A stretch of 49,262 bases of DNA from Fidelibacterota bacterium (GTDB lineage Bacteria; Fidelibacterota; Fidelibacteria; Fidelibacterales; Fidelibacteraceae): assembly GCA_021734505.1 (NCBI GenBank), contig JAIPIT010000006.1, positions 1 through 49,262 of the forward strand, read 5' to 3'. Numbering within the stretch: the stretch's first letter is position 1; each line of letters starts with the position of its first letter. Below, piece by piece: positions 1 to 9,214 of the stretch. The position numbers were made by a program, and so were the translations under genes. The notes under the pieces were generated by a model, which saw nothing but the letters and a program-made list of their open reading frames with translations, was not told the origin of the DNA and ran no database searches.

Positions 1-1527
1 AGACGTACGAGTACTGTCATAAGTCACCCAATCGGCATCGGGTCGCTGGAAAAGGTGAGAAGAGGATTGTTGGGTTTCGGAAATAGCTTCCGTTGAGCCC
101 TGAATATAAGATCCGATCGCACGGGCATCGATCTGCCATTTGTGATCGTTAAAGTATCGTCGAAGATCAAGACCGGCGGTATAGGCTTGTTTGTGGAGAA
201 AATCAAGATGTTCATCATTCAGTCTCCTGTTTACGGCGGTCACGATCCCGCCAATCTGTCCGTTGCCGTTCTTAAGATCCTGCCGCAATGCGGCGACGGC
301 ATAATTGGTCAGAGGCTCAACGGCCTCGCGTGATTCGACACCGTTTCGGGAAACATCGGCATATTCTTTTTGGGTGACAGCTTCCACAACGCCGATATTC
401 AATCCTTTTTCCGTCCGCCCGGTGATCTTGGCGGCGGCGATAATATCGGTGCCCTGAGGGACCTTTGCGTATTCATTGTCATCCAAATCGGGTTCATAAT
501 GAGGTGATCTTCCGATCCGGCGGGAGTGAAACAACTGTTCTTCACCGCCGTTCACATCGGTCGTAAAACTGGTAATATTGCTGCCCTCTATAAAGAAAGG
601 CCGGCGTTCTCCAAAAAAGGTTTCAAAGGCGGAAAGGTTTACCGTCGCGGGATCTGCCTCAACCTGGCCAAAGTCCGGGTTAATGGTAAAATCCATAGTA
701 AAATTATTGGTCAGTCCGATCTTTCCGTCAATACCGCCGTTGATCTTCATATCGCAACCATCCATATACGGGTTGCCTCCTTCGGCTTCATAGGTATTAA
801 GCGAGCCGACAGCATAGGGCATAATATCAAATACCTTATGTGCTTTGATATCATGAAGCCCCTTTAGAATACCAAACTGATGTACAAAGCCCTGATCGGC
901 GCGCTTATGTTCCATCCAGAAGCTTTCTTCGTTCATTCGCTGGACATCCCGCATCATGTCCAGTCCCCAGATCTGCTGGTCTTTATTAACAAAGCGCAAT
1001 TGAGAAAGCGGGATACGGTACTCAGCAGTCCATCCCTTGTCATCAATATTTGTTTTGGCCCACCAGATGGCATTCCAGCTTTCATCATTAATTTCGCCAT
1101 CTTTGGAAATGAACAAATCGCCCATTACTCCCGAAGCCGAGACAAAGAAACAATAGCAAGTGGATTTGTCATAATAGCTATCCAGGCACAGCGCAACGAA
1201 TTCCGAATTCACCTCATCCCGTCTTGTCACCTGTCTGAATATTTTATCCGGTTCGGGATCGTAAGCTCTGATAGCGACATAGAGATTGTTGTTATCATAA
1301 GCAATGCCGAACTCCGTATCAAACGATGCAGCCCTGTCGTCATGCGGCTGGTGCATGCGGAAATTTCCCGTCATGGGAACGGTTTCCCAACAGGCATCGT
1401 CCAGCATACCGTCGATCACAGGAGGATTGTTTGTTCGGGATGTTGTGTACTCGCGAGGATTTTCTGCAAATAAAAGTGCAGTACACGCAAGTAACATGAT
1501 GATCAGTTTGGGTTTAGATTTAGACAT
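1..1527 (-). CDS. DUF5916 outer-membrane protein with CBM9-like N-terminus (partial, 3' end off window)
   Basis: Reading the minus strand from the ATG at 1527 gives 509 codons without a stop, so the gene runs off the left edge. Residues 1-22 form a signal peptide (basic start, then IIMLLACTALLFA). Residues about 33-215 look like the CBM9-like domain common at the front of this family (PPVIDGMLDDACWETV). The hallmark of DUF5916 follows: PDFGQVEADPA near residue 282, then SAFETFF and ERRPFF near 305. The family is predicted to be a membrane beta-barrel following a carbohydrate-binding-like domain; its substrate is unknown. The missing part should hold most of the barrel. It stands alone, facing away from the GNAT gene. 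I am confident of the family, not of any function. Confidence 0.85.
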   Translation of the reverse strand, partial: MSKSKPKLIIMLLACTALLFAENPREYTTSRTNNPPVIDGMLDDACWETVPMTGNFRMHQPHDDRAASFDTEFGIAYDNNNLYVAIRAYDPEPDKIFRQVTRRDEVNSEFVALCLDSYYDKSTCYCFFVSASGVMGDLFISKDGEINDESWNAIWWAKTNIDDKGWTAEYRIPLSQLRFVNKDQQIWGLDMMRDVQRMNEESFWMEHKRADQGFVHQFGILKGLHDIKAHKVFDIMPYAVGSLNTYEAEGGNPYMDGCDMKINGGIDGKIGLTNNFTMDFTINPDFGQVEADPATVNLSAFETFFGERRPFFIEGSNITSFTTDVNGGEEQLFHSRRIGRSPHYEPDLDDNEYAKVPQGTDIIAAAKITGRTEKGLNIGVVEAVTQKEYADVSRNGVESREAVEPLTNYAVAALRQDLKNGNGQIGGIVTAVNRRLNDEHLDFLHKQAYTAGLDLRRYFNDHKWQIDARAIGSYIQGSTEAISETQQSSSHLFQRPDADWVTYDSTRTS

Positions 1528-1665
1528 TCACACTCGCTAATGTTGTGCCACACAGCATTCAAGTGCATTTATATAAGAATAATATGCTTTTTGCGAAGAT
1601 TCAAGGAAAAAATTAATGACGTGAAATGTAAGACCCCGACGAATGGAGGGGTATTATTAATTAAA

Positions 1666-1686
1666 ACCCGGGGCAAAGCCCCGGGT
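1666..1686 (-). terminator. GC-rich hairpin with T-rich tail on the minus strand
   Basis: ACCCGGGG and CCCCGGGT form a perfect 8-bp stem around a 5-base loop. On the minus strand it is followed by TTTTAATTAATAAT, as in an intrinsic terminator. It lies between the GNAT gene and the DUF5916 gene, so it could stop read-through into the latter. The strong stem also fits a dispersed palindromic repeat. Confidence 0.45.
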
Positions 1687-1810
1687 ATTGTATTATTTTA
1701 ATTCTCAACCCTGACTTTATGGAAGGGTTGACCCATTTGAATAAAGAGCATATAAATATGGGACAACCCCTCGACAGGCTCAGGTTTGATTAAATTTTAG
1801 AATAAATAAA

Positions 1811-1829
1811 CCCGGCATTTCATACCGGG
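1811..1829 (-). terminator. Intrinsic terminator of the GNAT gene
   Basis: On the minus strand CCCGGTAT and ATGCCGGG pair (one G-T wobble) around a GAA loop and are followed by TTTATTTATT. It lies 34 bases past the acetyltransferase stop, the expected place for its terminator. Confidence 0.55.
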
Positions 1830-1862
1830 CTAAAATGCATTTGACTCCTCCATACGTCGGAG

Positions 1863-2306
1863 TTATTGTTTGTTGATATTTTTCCTCATCTCGAAGTGCG
1901 GGATCTCGATCTCATAAAACACATCACTACTCAAGACATATCCAAGCTTTTTATAAAAAGGAACAGCTACTTCCCGGGCATGAAGGATGACCTCGGAATA
2001 ACCAAGTTCAATAACGACTCGCTCAAATTCATTGACGATCGCCCTGCCGACTCCTTTGCTCTGATAGTCATTATCCACTGCCATCTGGCGCATTTGTACA
2101 CGTTTATTATCAAGCGGTGTTATGATCGCAGTGCCGATCAGTGTGGACTCATCGTAAGACGAAATGTAAATGTCCTTTTCCGGAAAATCAAAGTCGCGGC
2201 AATCTTCATGACGACCAACGGCTTCGATCAGGATACGATTGCGCAAGATGATGCTCTCTTCATAGAGCGGTGAATCATGAGTGAAGGATTTGAAAGTGAT
2301 GTTCAT
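1863..2306 (-). CDS. GNAT family N-acetyltransferase
   Basis: 147 residues, the usual size of a single-domain GNAT enzyme, which moves an acetyl group from acetyl-CoA to an amine. The acetyl-CoA pyrophosphate-binding segment is clear near residues 73-90: MAVDNDYQSKGVGRAIV, with the Q/RxxGxG/A pattern. A later FYKKLGY, typical of the C-terminal strand and helix of these enzymes, supports the call. The substrate cannot be told. No good Shine-Dalgarno site precedes the ATG at 2306, but no in-frame alternative is better. It is a single-gene unit with its own terminator at 1811-1829, and an empty inverted-repeat element lies just upstream at 2338-2417. Confidence 0.85.
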   Translation of the reverse strand: MNITFKSFTHDSPLYEESIILRNRILIEAVGRHEDCRDFDFPEKDIYISSYDESTLIGTAIITPLDNKRVQMRQMAVDNDYQSKGVGRAIVNEFERVVIELGYSEVILHAREVAVPFYKKLGYVLSSDVFYEIEIPHFEMRKNINKQ

Positions 2307-2337
2307 GACTTAAATATACAATAAAAACGTCAATAAT

Positions 2338-2417
2338 CTATCCACAGATTACGCTGATTTTCGCAGATTATTTTTTAAAGATATTTATCTGTGCGAATCT
2401 GAGAAATCTGCGGATAG
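2338..2417. repeat. Empty inverted pair of 31-bp CACAGAT repeats (MITE-like)
   Basis: The left arm (2338-2368) begins CTATCCACAGATTACGC. The right arm (2387-2417), read on the minus strand, begins CTATCCGCAGATTTCTC. The arms align over 31 bases with a few mismatches and are separated by an 18-base AT-rich centre. The same repeat flanks the GxxExxY gene at 10257-10782, and single arms lie at 12530 and 14415. The short inverted pair without a gene looks like a miniature non-coding derivative. Confidence 0.7.
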
Positions 2418-2423
2418 TAAAAA

Positions 2424-2443
2424 GGCGAGTCCGAAGACTCGCC
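2424..2443. terminator. Bidirectional intrinsic terminator after the efflux operon
   Basis: GGCGAGTC pairs with GACTCGCC in a perfect 8-bp stem. On the minus strand the loop is TTCG, a very stable tetraloop, followed by five T. On the plus strand eight T follow. It lies 49 bases past the stop of the RND gene and should end the minus-strand efflux operon. Confidence 0.85.
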
Positions 2444-2492
2444 TTTTTTTTGGAACGGGCGGATTAAGAACCCGCCTGTAATTATATGTTGT

Positions 2493-5400
2493 TTATTTAA
2501 CTGTCACCGCTTCAACTGTTTCAACCACTTCCGCACAGGAATCACCCAGTTTCTTTTCCATGCGTTTGTGCTGGAAAGCGTCGAAGACGATAGGAATGAA
2601 ATAAAGGGTCAGTAATGTGGAAGCAAAAAGTCCGCCGATAATGGCGCGGGCCATCGGGCCCCAGAGTTCGGCACCGGCACCCAGTTCAAGCGCCAGCGGG
2701 ATCATCGACAAAATAGTCGTGAGCGCAGTCATCAGGATCGGACGCAAACGGGTTTGGCTACCCTGGAGTATAGCTTCCGTCACATGATGTTTGCCTTCGC
2801 GGATCAAACGGTTGATATAGTCGATAAGAACAATACCGTTGTTCACCACAATACCCACCAAGACCACAAGTCCGATCATGGAGGTCATATTCAGCGTTGT
2901 CCCCGTAAGAAAGAGCATAATGGACACGCCGATCAGCGCCAGCGGGATCGTGAATAGAATAATGAAAGGATCCAGCAAGGATTCGAATTGCGATGCCATC
3001 ACCATGTAAACAAGAAGGATGGCGATAAGGATCGCAAGCATGAACGACGATGCCGTTTCCTGCATATCTTCGGCCGAACCGGTGATCTGTATGCGGAAAT
3101 CAGATGGCATTGCCAATGTCTTGATCTCTTCATTGACATCAGCGGTAACCGAACCAAGGTCCCGGCCGGCAACGTTGGCATCCAGTGTAACCAAACGATT
3201 CTGGTCTTTTCTCAGGATCGATACGGGCGCTTCGGTCTTTGTGATCGATGCGATCGTGCTTAGCGGGATCTGCGAGCCGCTAGGCGTTTTAATAAAGATG
3301 CTTTTTAGGTCCTGCTCGGATTCGCGATATTCACGGTCGAGTTGAACATAAATATTATATTCCTCACCGTTCTCACGGTAGACGGATGCCGTTTGGCCCT
3401 TGACCGCTGTTTCAACGATCTGCGCCAACTGGGCAACATTCAGTCCCATCTTGCCGGCTTTTTCACGGTCGATCTCGATCGTGTATTCCGGTTGTGGGTC
3501 AGAGAAAGACAAGTTCAGATCCACAATGCCCGGGATGTTCTTGATCTTTCCTTTCAGTTCTTCTGCGATCTGTTCGCCGATGGCAAGATCATAACCGTAG
3601 ACCTCAATGGTCATATCCGAACCGCCACCCATCATGCCACCGCTTGAGAAGGTTGCATTGACACCGGGGATAGCGTTAAGCTTTTTACGAAGTTCATTCT
3701 GGATCTCGAATTTACTGCGCGACCGTTTGTCCTTATCTACAAGTGATACCGAAACGCGCCCGCTATTTGACGTGCCGCCAAAAATAGTGGCGAAGCCGGT
3801 GCGACTGCCGAAGTTGACATTGACATTTTCCAATTCCGGAACAGATGTAGAGATCAGCGATTCGATCTGTTTAAAATATATGTTCGTTGTCGGAAGGGCT
3901 GTTCCAACCGGCAACTCTACATCAAAGTCGATCTCACTGTCATCGGTTTTGGGCATGAACTCGAAACCGACCTGACCCAGTAAAATAATGGAGGCAATGA
4001 ATAAGGCAAAGATAGACAGGACAACCGTCTTCTTGTGCCCAAGCGACCATTTTAAGGATCTGCGGTAAGTACGACCCAGACCGTCAAAGAATTTGCCCAT
4101 TCCGTTATCGAATTTTCTCATTCCCTTGGTTTTGTGCTCTTGCTGTTTTTTGGACAGAAGTTTGGAAGAGAGCAGAGGAACGAGGGTTAATGAAACAAGC
4201 AGTGAAACGGTCAATGATACAATGATCGTTAAAGCAAGGTCCTTGACCATCATGCCGGCCATACCCCCAACGAATAACATGGGAATAAAAATAGATAAGG
4301 TTGTCAGCGTAGAGGCCATCACAGCGGTTCCAACTTCCGAAGCACCCTTGTCGGCAGCAATACAGATAGGTTCATTTTCTTCGCGGTTCCGCCTGAAAAT
4401 ATTTTCAAGCACAACCACCGAGTTATCTACAAGCATGCCGATGGCGATCGCCAGTCCCGCCATGGAAATAATATTCAGAGTTACACCCAGCAGGTTCATG
4501 ACAAAGAAAGTCACAACAATGGAAACCGGGACCGATACGGCGGTTGTGAGTGCTGAACTGAAACTGCGCAGGAAAATGAAGAGTACCAAGGCCGTTAGGA
4601 AAAATGCCAGGGTCGCTGTGGTTGCCAGATTGGTTGCCGATTCGGAAATGAACTCGGACTGGTCAAAGTGCACAAAGAGCTTGATGTCTTTACCCACTTC
4701 ATTTTCGATCTTGGCCAAGGCTTCATTGGCGGCTTTACATACTTGTACCGTATTGGCATCGGATTGTTTTTGAATATTGATATTGATCGTGTTGGTTCCG
4801 TTATCACGAACAATGGCCGTAATATCTTTATAACCATCAACCACACGGGCGACGTTTTTCAAAAAGATCGGATCACCGTAATCGGAATAACCGACAATGG
4901 TATTCTTGATATCTTCAACGCTTTGGAATTCCGAATTGGTCACCACGGAAAATTCCAGGTTACCCTCTTCGATCAAACCACCCGGGATGGGAAGATTGGC
5001 ATAGGTGAGCATGCTGACAACATTCAAAATGGAAATATTGTTCGCTGCCAGTTCGTAGGGATTGATATTGACCTGGATCTCCCGTTCAAGTCCACCGTTC
5101 ACGGTAGCCGAAGCCACACCGTCAATTCGCTCAAGGCGCGGTTGGACCTGATCTTCAACCAAACGACGCAGTTCCGCATTACCCAGCTGGTCCGATGCGA
5201 TCATCAGACGCATAATGGGCATCATGGAAGGGTCGAAGACCACGACCAGAGGATCGGAAGCGTCGGTGGGTAAATAGTCACGGACCATGTCAACGCGACG
5301 GCGGATATTGGTCTCCGCTTGATTCATGTCCGTGCCCCAGTCAAATTCCACCATGATCAGTGAGGATCCTTTGTTGGATGTTGAACTGATGTGCTTAATG

Positions 5401-5627
5401 CCTTCAACCGTACTTACCGAACTTTCAAGTGTTCTGGAGAGAGTGTTCTCAATATCTTCAGGACCCACGCCTTCATAGTTGGTGATCACGACCGCCATAG
5501 GAAATTCCATATCCGGATAAAGGTCCAATTTTAAATTGGACAAACCGAAGATACCGAACCCGATCGCGATCAGATAGACCATAAAAAAGGTAATGGGCCG
5601 CTTAATACTTAATGATGATAATTTCAT
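2493..5627 (-). CDS. RND family efflux pump, inner-membrane permease (AcrB-type)
   Basis: 1044 residues, the normal length for the hydrophobe/amphiphile efflux (HAE1) branch of RND transporters. It is a proton-driven inner-membrane pump working with the adaptor and TolC-type channel encoded just upstream. The protein starts SIKRPITFFMVYLIAIGFGIFG (first membrane helix), followed by a large periplasmic loop. The helix-4 motif GMLVDNSVVVLEN near residue 405 carries the proton-relay Asp, in the common D-N rather than D-D form. The second half repeats the fold, with a helix near 535 and a five-helix block at about 855-1015. A Shine-Dalgarno AAAGAGG lies 8 bases before the ATG. It is the last gene of the operon. 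The drug or lipid substrate cannot be read from sequence. Confidence 0.95.
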   Translation of the reverse strand: MKLSSLSIKRPITFFMVYLIAIGFGIFGLSNLKLDLYPDMEFPMAVVITNYEGVGPEDIENTLSRTLESSVSTVEGIKHISSTSNKGSSLIMVEFDWGTDMNQAETNIRRRVDMVRDYLPTDASDPLVVVFDPSMMPIMRLMIASDQLGNAELRRLVEDQVQPRLERIDGVASATVNGGLEREIQVNINPYELAANNISILNVVSMLTYANLPIPGGLIEEGNLEFSVVTNSEFQSVEDIKNTIVGYSDYGDPIFLKNVARVVDGYKDITAIVRDNGTNTININIQKQSDANTVQVCKAANEALAKIENEVGKDIKLFVHFDQSEFISESATNLATTATLAFFLTALVLFIFLRSFSSALTTAVSVPVSIVVTFFVMNLLGVTLNIISMAGLAIAIGMLVDNSVVVLENIFRRNREENEPICIAADKGASEVGTAVMASTLTTLSIFIPMLFVGGMAGMMVKDLALTIIVSLTVSLLVSLTLVPLLSSKLLSKKQQEHKTKGMRKFDNGMGKFFDGLGRTYRRSLKWSLGHKKTVVLSIFALFIASIILLGQVGFEFMPKTDDSEIDFDVELPVGTALPTTNIYFKQIESLISTSVPELENVNVNFGSRTGFATIFGGTSNSGRVSVSLVDKDKRSRSKFEIQNELRKKLNAIPGVNATFSSGGMMGGGSDMTIEVYGYDLAIGEQIAEELKGKIKNIPGIVDLNLSFSDPQPEYTIEIDREKAGKMGLNVAQLAQIVETAVKGQTASVYRENGEEYNIYVQLDREYRESEQDLKSIFIKTPSGSQIPLSTIASITKTEAPVSILRKDQNRLVTLDANVAGRDLGSVTADVNEEIKTLAMPSDFRIQITGSAEDMQETASSFMLAILIAILLVYMVMASQFESLLDPFIILFTIPLALIGVSIMLFLTGTTLNMTSMIGLVVLVGIVVNNGIVLIDYINRLIREGKHHVTEAILQGSQTRLRPILMTALTTILSMIPLALELGAGAELWGPMARAIIGGLFASTLLTLYFIPIVFDAFQHKRMEKKLGDSCAEVVETVEAVTVK

Positions 5628-5647
5628 ATAATAAACCTCTTTGGGGA

Positions 5648-6913
5648 TTATTCAACAATAGTGACCATTGTGGAATCGTTCAGATTATTTTGTCCCATGA
5701 CAACGATCAGGTCTCCAAGATCCAAACCACCGGTAACTTCATATTTTGTTTTAGACTCAATGCCGATCTCTAAGGCTGTTTCCAGGGCGACACCATCGCG
5801 AACGATAAAACAGGAATAGGTCTCAACCACTTTATCGTCACGGAAATTTGCACCGTTCCCTTTTAGGACCGTTTGTTTGAATGTTGAGGCTTTGTCAATA
5901 GTTAAGGCATTTTCACGTTCATGTGTAACGATATTGACGCGTGCGAACATACCGGGTTTTAAACGACCGTCTTCATTGTCGGCGAGGATCTCGATCCTGG
6001 CTGTTCTTGTCATCGGATCGATCACGGGAGAAACGGTTTTTACCACGCCCTCAAACAATTCACCGGGATAGGTGTTCACGCTGATCTCGGTGCGTTGGCC
6101 TTCTGCCACATATGCCAGATCGTATTCCGTAACATTGATATCAATTTTAACAGTTTCGGTTTGATGGACGATCAAAAAAGGTTTTTGCGGTGTGGACATA
6201 TCACCGATACGGTAAGCAAGATTTGATACAAATCCACTGATCGGTGCGGTGATGGTGGCATAACTTAATTGTGTGTCGGCCATATCCATCGCAGCTTTCG
6301 CTTGTTTTAACCCTGCTTCGGCAACGTCTTTTTGTGTGACGATCTGATCCCACTGACTATCGCTGATCGCTTTAGCGTCATAGAGTTTTTTCGTACGTTC
6401 ATATTCAACTTTGACATTGGCAACCTGACTTTTTGCGCTAAGATAAGCGGCTTCTGCCTGTGCTTTAGCGGCACGAACCGTTGCGTCGCTGATCTTGGCA
6501 AGCACAGCACCTTTCTTTACGTAATCGCCGTTTTTAACAAAAATGTCCATGACCGAATCAGTTAATTTGGGATAAACGACAACCGAAGGGTCACCGCTGA
6601 TATCGCCAAGATACTGAACTTTTTGGGCTATATATTCAGGGGATACCGTTTTAGTATAAACCGGGATTATAGTAAGGTCGTTGCCTTCTTTTTGCGCGAA
6701 TACCGGCTGTAGAAGTTTTTCCACTTTTGAAAGATAACGACGGGCTTCGGTTTCACTGACATCCCCTTGCAGGTCATTTGTCAGCACTTTAATGTCATTC
6801 ATGGTTTTTTTATAATCTATTTCAGCTGCCGGTTTAGCACCCGGAGCCCCGCAAGATATCAGCACAAAACTGATGATCATTAAAAAGGAAATTAATTTTA
6901 CAGTATTTTTCAT
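5648..6913 (-). CDS. RND efflux periplasmic adaptor, lipoprotein (membrane fusion protein)
   Basis: 421 residues from the ATG at 6913, chosen because GGAG sits 6 bases upstream and because it begins directly with a lipoprotein signal peptide. The lipobox LISC puts the lipidated Cys near residue 21. An N-terminal helical stretch of about 60 residues precedes the usual fold: biotinyl-lipoyl half (VKNGDYVKKGAVLAKI), alpha-hairpin (about 140-205), second lipoyl half (ATITAPISGFVSN), then beta-barrel and membrane-proximal domains. It links the RND pump to the outer-membrane channel. A start four codons earlier (6925) would overlap the tolC-type stop. The gap to the RND gene is only 20 bases, so the two are surely co-transcribed. 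Confidence 0.93.
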   Translation of the reverse strand: MKNTVKLISFLMIISFVLISCGAPGAKPAAEIDYKKTMNDIKVLTNDLQGDVSETEARRYLSKVEKLLQPVFAQKEGNDLTIIPVYTKTVSPEYIAQKVQYLGDISGDPSVVVYPKLTDSVMDIFVKNGDYVKKGAVLAKISDATVRAAKAQAEAAYLSAKSQVANVKVEYERTKKLYDAKAISDSQWDQIVTQKDVAEAGLKQAKAAMDMADTQLSYATITAPISGFVSNLAYRIGDMSTPQKPFLIVHQTETVKIDINVTEYDLAYVAEGQRTEISVNTYPGELFEGVVKTVSPVIDPMTRTARIEILADNEDGRLKPGMFARVNIVTHERENALTIDKASTFKQTVLKGNGANFRDDKVVETYSCFIVRDGVALETALEIGIESKTKYEVTGGLDLGDLIVVMGQNNLNDSTMVTIVE

Positions 6914-6924
6914 CTTGTTCTCCA

Positions 6925-8241
6925 TTATTTAGTAAGCAAATTGTTTAATGATTTTTTTAAGTCTTCTACAGCAATATTATACTGGAAGACAGAAGAAATA
7001 TAGTTGGATTTTGCACCAAGGTAACCGCCTTCGGCGCTCGTGAGTTCAAGCCGTGTTGCTGAACCGTTCTCATATAAGAGTTTTGAAAGTCGCAAAGCTT
7101 CTTCAGCTTGCTTGACCACATCTTCAGTGGCATAAATATTTGACTGCATTTCTTCTACTTTACGGTAAGCGGCGTCCACATCGGTGTAAACAAAATCTTC
7201 GATCTGTTCCATCTGGTATTGAGCTTCTTTCACACCAATATGGGCTTTTTGGATACTGGCTGCGTTTTTACCACCGGCAAAAAGAGGTAGCGAAACACCT
7301 AAATTGATATTTGATGAACGAAGATGATCCAGGTCGGCGAATACGTCATCATTGGCCTGCCACTGAACATTACCGCCCAGCTGAACTTTAGGCATTATTG
7401 AGCTCCAGGCGAGATTACGCTGATATTTGGCGATCTTTTGCTGTTCTTGAACCATTTTAAGTTCAAGGCGCTCGTTTTTTGTTAATTCCTGAAGGTCGGA
7501 AATCGTCATGCTCGCATAGGGATTGTCGATCTGTTCGAGTTTTCCAACAACAGAGATCGCATCCAAAGACGGATCATTGATGTATGTTTTCAGGTTTGCA
7601 AGCGCAGAGACCAATTGGTTCTTAAGAGACGCTAATTGCGGTTTGTAGGATTCGTAACGGACCTTGGTTTGAAGGACATCCAGTTGAGTGGCTTGTCCCA
7701 CAGCTTGCCGTTGAAGCGCCAGTTGATAACTTTCTTGTGAAGAGCTCAAACCCACTTCGGTCGCTTCGATCATGGAATTCAGCATCTGTGATTGATAATA
7801 AAGCAAGCGGATAGTGTAGATCACTGTGTTGACCTGATCTTGCAGAGAGAGTTCCGAAAGATTGACCGCAACAGAGGACATTAATTGACCGTTAATGATC
7901 GCGCCACCGGTAAAGATCGGGTAAGAAAGTTGAATGCCCGTGACAGAGCTGAATTTTTTCCCCATTTGTATTTCCATGGCAGGAGTGGGGCCGTCACCGT
8001 CAAAGTCTACGACCATGACAGATAATTCCAGATTATCTTGCAATTGGTAGAATGACGAAACCGTGGGAAAGAAGTTTGCCAGTGTTTCACGACTGGATAC
8101 TTTTGCCTTTTGAAGCGACGCTTCAGACATTTTGATCTGAAGGTTGTTTTTCAGTGCGAGCTTCTCAGCTTCTTCAAGTGAGATCTCACGTGCAGAAAGC
8201 GCAACGGTCAGGATCATTATGAGTGTTAAGATCTTTTTCAT
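6925..8241 (-). CDS. TolC family outer-membrane efflux protein
   Basis: 438 residues with a signal peptide ([17 protein letters not shown]) and the two repeated OEP halves of TolC-type channels, each a long helical hairpin with short beta strands. The first half has [12 protein letters not shown] near residues 22-33, the usual family opening. The second has repeated Ala/Gln/Glu-rich helices ending [17 protein letters not shown], which matches the conserved GxxxxLxLLxA region. It forms the outer-membrane exit duct for the RND pump. Its ATG overlaps the TetR stop by four bases (ATGA), so translation is coupled to the regulator. The channel gene comes first and the pump last, as in many FCB operons. 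Confidence 0.93.
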   Translation of the reverse strand: MKKILTLIMILTVALSAREISLEEAEKLALKNNLQIKMSEASLQKAKVSSRETLANFFPTVSSFYQLQDNLELSVMVVDFDGDGPTPAMEIQMGKKFSSVTGIQLSYPIFTGGAIINGQLMSSVAVNLSELSLQDQVNTVIYTIRLLYYQSQMLNSMIEATEVGLSSSQESYQLALQRQAVGQATQLDVLQTKVRYESYKPQLASLKNQLVSALANLKTYINDPSLDAISVVGKLEQIDNPYASMTISDLQELTKNERLELKMVQEQQKIAKYQRNLAWSSIMPKVQLGGNVQWQANDDVFADLDHLRSSNINLGVSLPLFAGGKNAASIQKAHIGVKEAQYQMEQIEDFVYTDVDAAYRKVEEMQSNIYATEDVVKQAEEALRLSKLLYENGSATRLELTSAEGGYLGAKSNYISSVFQYNIAVEDLKKSLNNLLTK

Positions 8242-8834
8242 TTTTTCTCAAATCCTCCTTGGATCAGTTTCATGAGTTCATTGGTATGACATGCCAGATC
8301 TAGGTCTATATTGTTCATTTCTTTCATCTTTGGACCGGTTGAGTGGTGGATCATACCCATCAAAGCGGCACGTAAAAGATTTGGAGAAATGTCATCACGC
8401 AACTCATTGTTCCGGATGCCATCATCAAATATTTTTTGGACTGCATCTTGTTGTCTTATGAAGAAATCTTCAATGATCTCAACGCCGAAAGATGCATTGA
8501 TCTCTTTGTTCATGATCTTTTTAAATAGAGTGAACAGGTGTGGGTTGACATCTGAAAAGTTGCACATTCTGTTGATCAGGGTTCTGATCTTGTTCCAGAC
8601 GGTATCGTCAGAATTGGCAATAGCCTCCATTCCTTCCAGAATACGCTCTACAGAATGATTGATACAAGCTTTGAATATTTCTTCTTTGCCCGGGAAATGG
8701 TAATACAGAGCTGCTTTTGTGATACTAAGTTCATCGGCGATCTCCCTCATGGAAACACCTGCGTAACCGCGTTCCGCGAAGGTTCTGATGGCAACCTCGA
8801 TGATCTTGTCATGTGTTGTTGTGTTTTCGGTCAT
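8238..8834 (-). CDS. TetR/AcrR family transcriptional regulator of the efflux operon
   Basis: 198 residues, standard for the family. The N-terminal helix-turn-helix (about residues 10-57) is clear: [19 protein letters not shown] then [15 protein letters not shown]. The rest is the all-helical ligand-binding and dimer domain. It is the first gene of the efflux operon and overlaps the TolC-type gene. AGGAG lies 8 bases before the ATG. Two palindromes of TetR-operator type sit 19 and 69 bases upstream of the start, so autorepression released by a pump substrate is the likely regulation. That is an inference from layout; the ligand is unknown. Confidence 0.93.
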   Translation of the reverse strand: MTENTTTHDKIIEVAIRTFAERGYAGVSMREIADELSITKAALYYHFPGKEEIFKACINHSVERILEGMEAIANSDDTVWNKIRTLINRMCNFSDVNPHLFTLFKKIMNKEINASFGVEIIEDFFIRQQDAVQKIFDDGIRNNELRDDISPNLLRAALMGMIHHSTGPKMKEMNNIDLDLACHTNELMKLIQGGFEKK

Positions 8835-8852
8835 ATATTAGACTCCTTTAAA

Positions 8853-8874
8853 ACTTACTAAACGGAAGGTAAGT
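8853..8874. promoter_or_regulatory. Putative TetR operator 1 (proximal)
   Basis: An imperfect palindrome with arms ACTTAC and GTAAGT in a 22-bp site, 19 bases before the regulator's start codon. It shares the half-site CTTAC with the second site at 8903 and overlaps the predicted -10 region, which fits repression by blocking polymerase. Confidence 0.6.
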
Positions 8875-8894
8875 AACAAAGTTCCCGAAGTCAA
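8866..8894 (-). promoter_or_regulatory. Putative promoter of the efflux operon
   Basis: On the minus strand TTGACT (8889-8894) and TACCTT (8866-8871) are 17 bases apart. The -35 is strong and the -10 weak. The pair lies between and partly under the two operator palindromes. Confidence 0.4.
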
Positions 8895-8902
8895 GAAAAA
8901 AA

Positions 8903-8918
8903 CTTACCGAGCGGTAAG
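8903..8918. promoter_or_regulatory. Putative TetR operator 2 (distal)
   Basis: CTTACCG and CGGTAAG form perfect 7-bp arms around AG. The centre is 47 bp from that of the first site, so two dimers could bind either side of the promoter. The form is close to the TTACCG...CGGTAA type of known TetR/AcrR operators. Confidence 0.65.
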
Positions 8919-9214
8919 CGGCGCCGATGGCGCCGAAATATTAAAGATAAAAGGCAAAAGATTAAAGAAAGATTTAAGAATGCTCGCGGGTCATCCTGAA
9001 CTTGCTCGTCATGGCGAATCCGCCAGTCCCGCAGGGACTCCTATGGAGCCGGCGGAGTAGCATGGATTCAGGATCGGAGTAATTGGAATTCTCGAATAAT
9101 GAAATGATTTATATTACGTTTAATGTTCAACCCCTCCCATCTACGCCAAGGCTTCGATGCGCAGGCGGCAAACTCGGGGTTGATATGAAAAGTCGATAAT
9201 ATTATTATATTCTT

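Larger units (their letters stand above)
1528..1862. other. Gene-free stretch with hairpins and repeat fragments
   Basis: No credible gene in these 335 bases. It holds the upstream region of the DUF5916 gene, a short heptad array (1614-1634, related to the one at 49072), two minus-strand terminator-like hairpins (1666-1686 and 1811-1829), and around 1765-1786 a CCTCGACAGGCTCAGG motif. That motif resembles a short intergenic repeat seen in many bacterial genomes. Confidence 0.6.

Noticed and set aside
880-1540. Plus-strand ORFs of up to 197 codons at the left edge
   Set aside because: The minus strand reads through as one open DUF5916 protein with signal peptide and hallmark motifs, so these are shadows.
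2338-2346. CTATCCACA in the CACAGAT repeats as DnaA boxes
   Set aside because: It differs by one base from the box, and the match follows from the repeat sequence; copies are scattered far from dnaA. Titration of DnaA by repeats cannot be excluded but nothing supports it.
2754-5273. Several plus-strand ORFs opposite the RND gene
   Set aside because: They are antisense shadows; the minus-strand reading is a complete RND transporter with all expected features.
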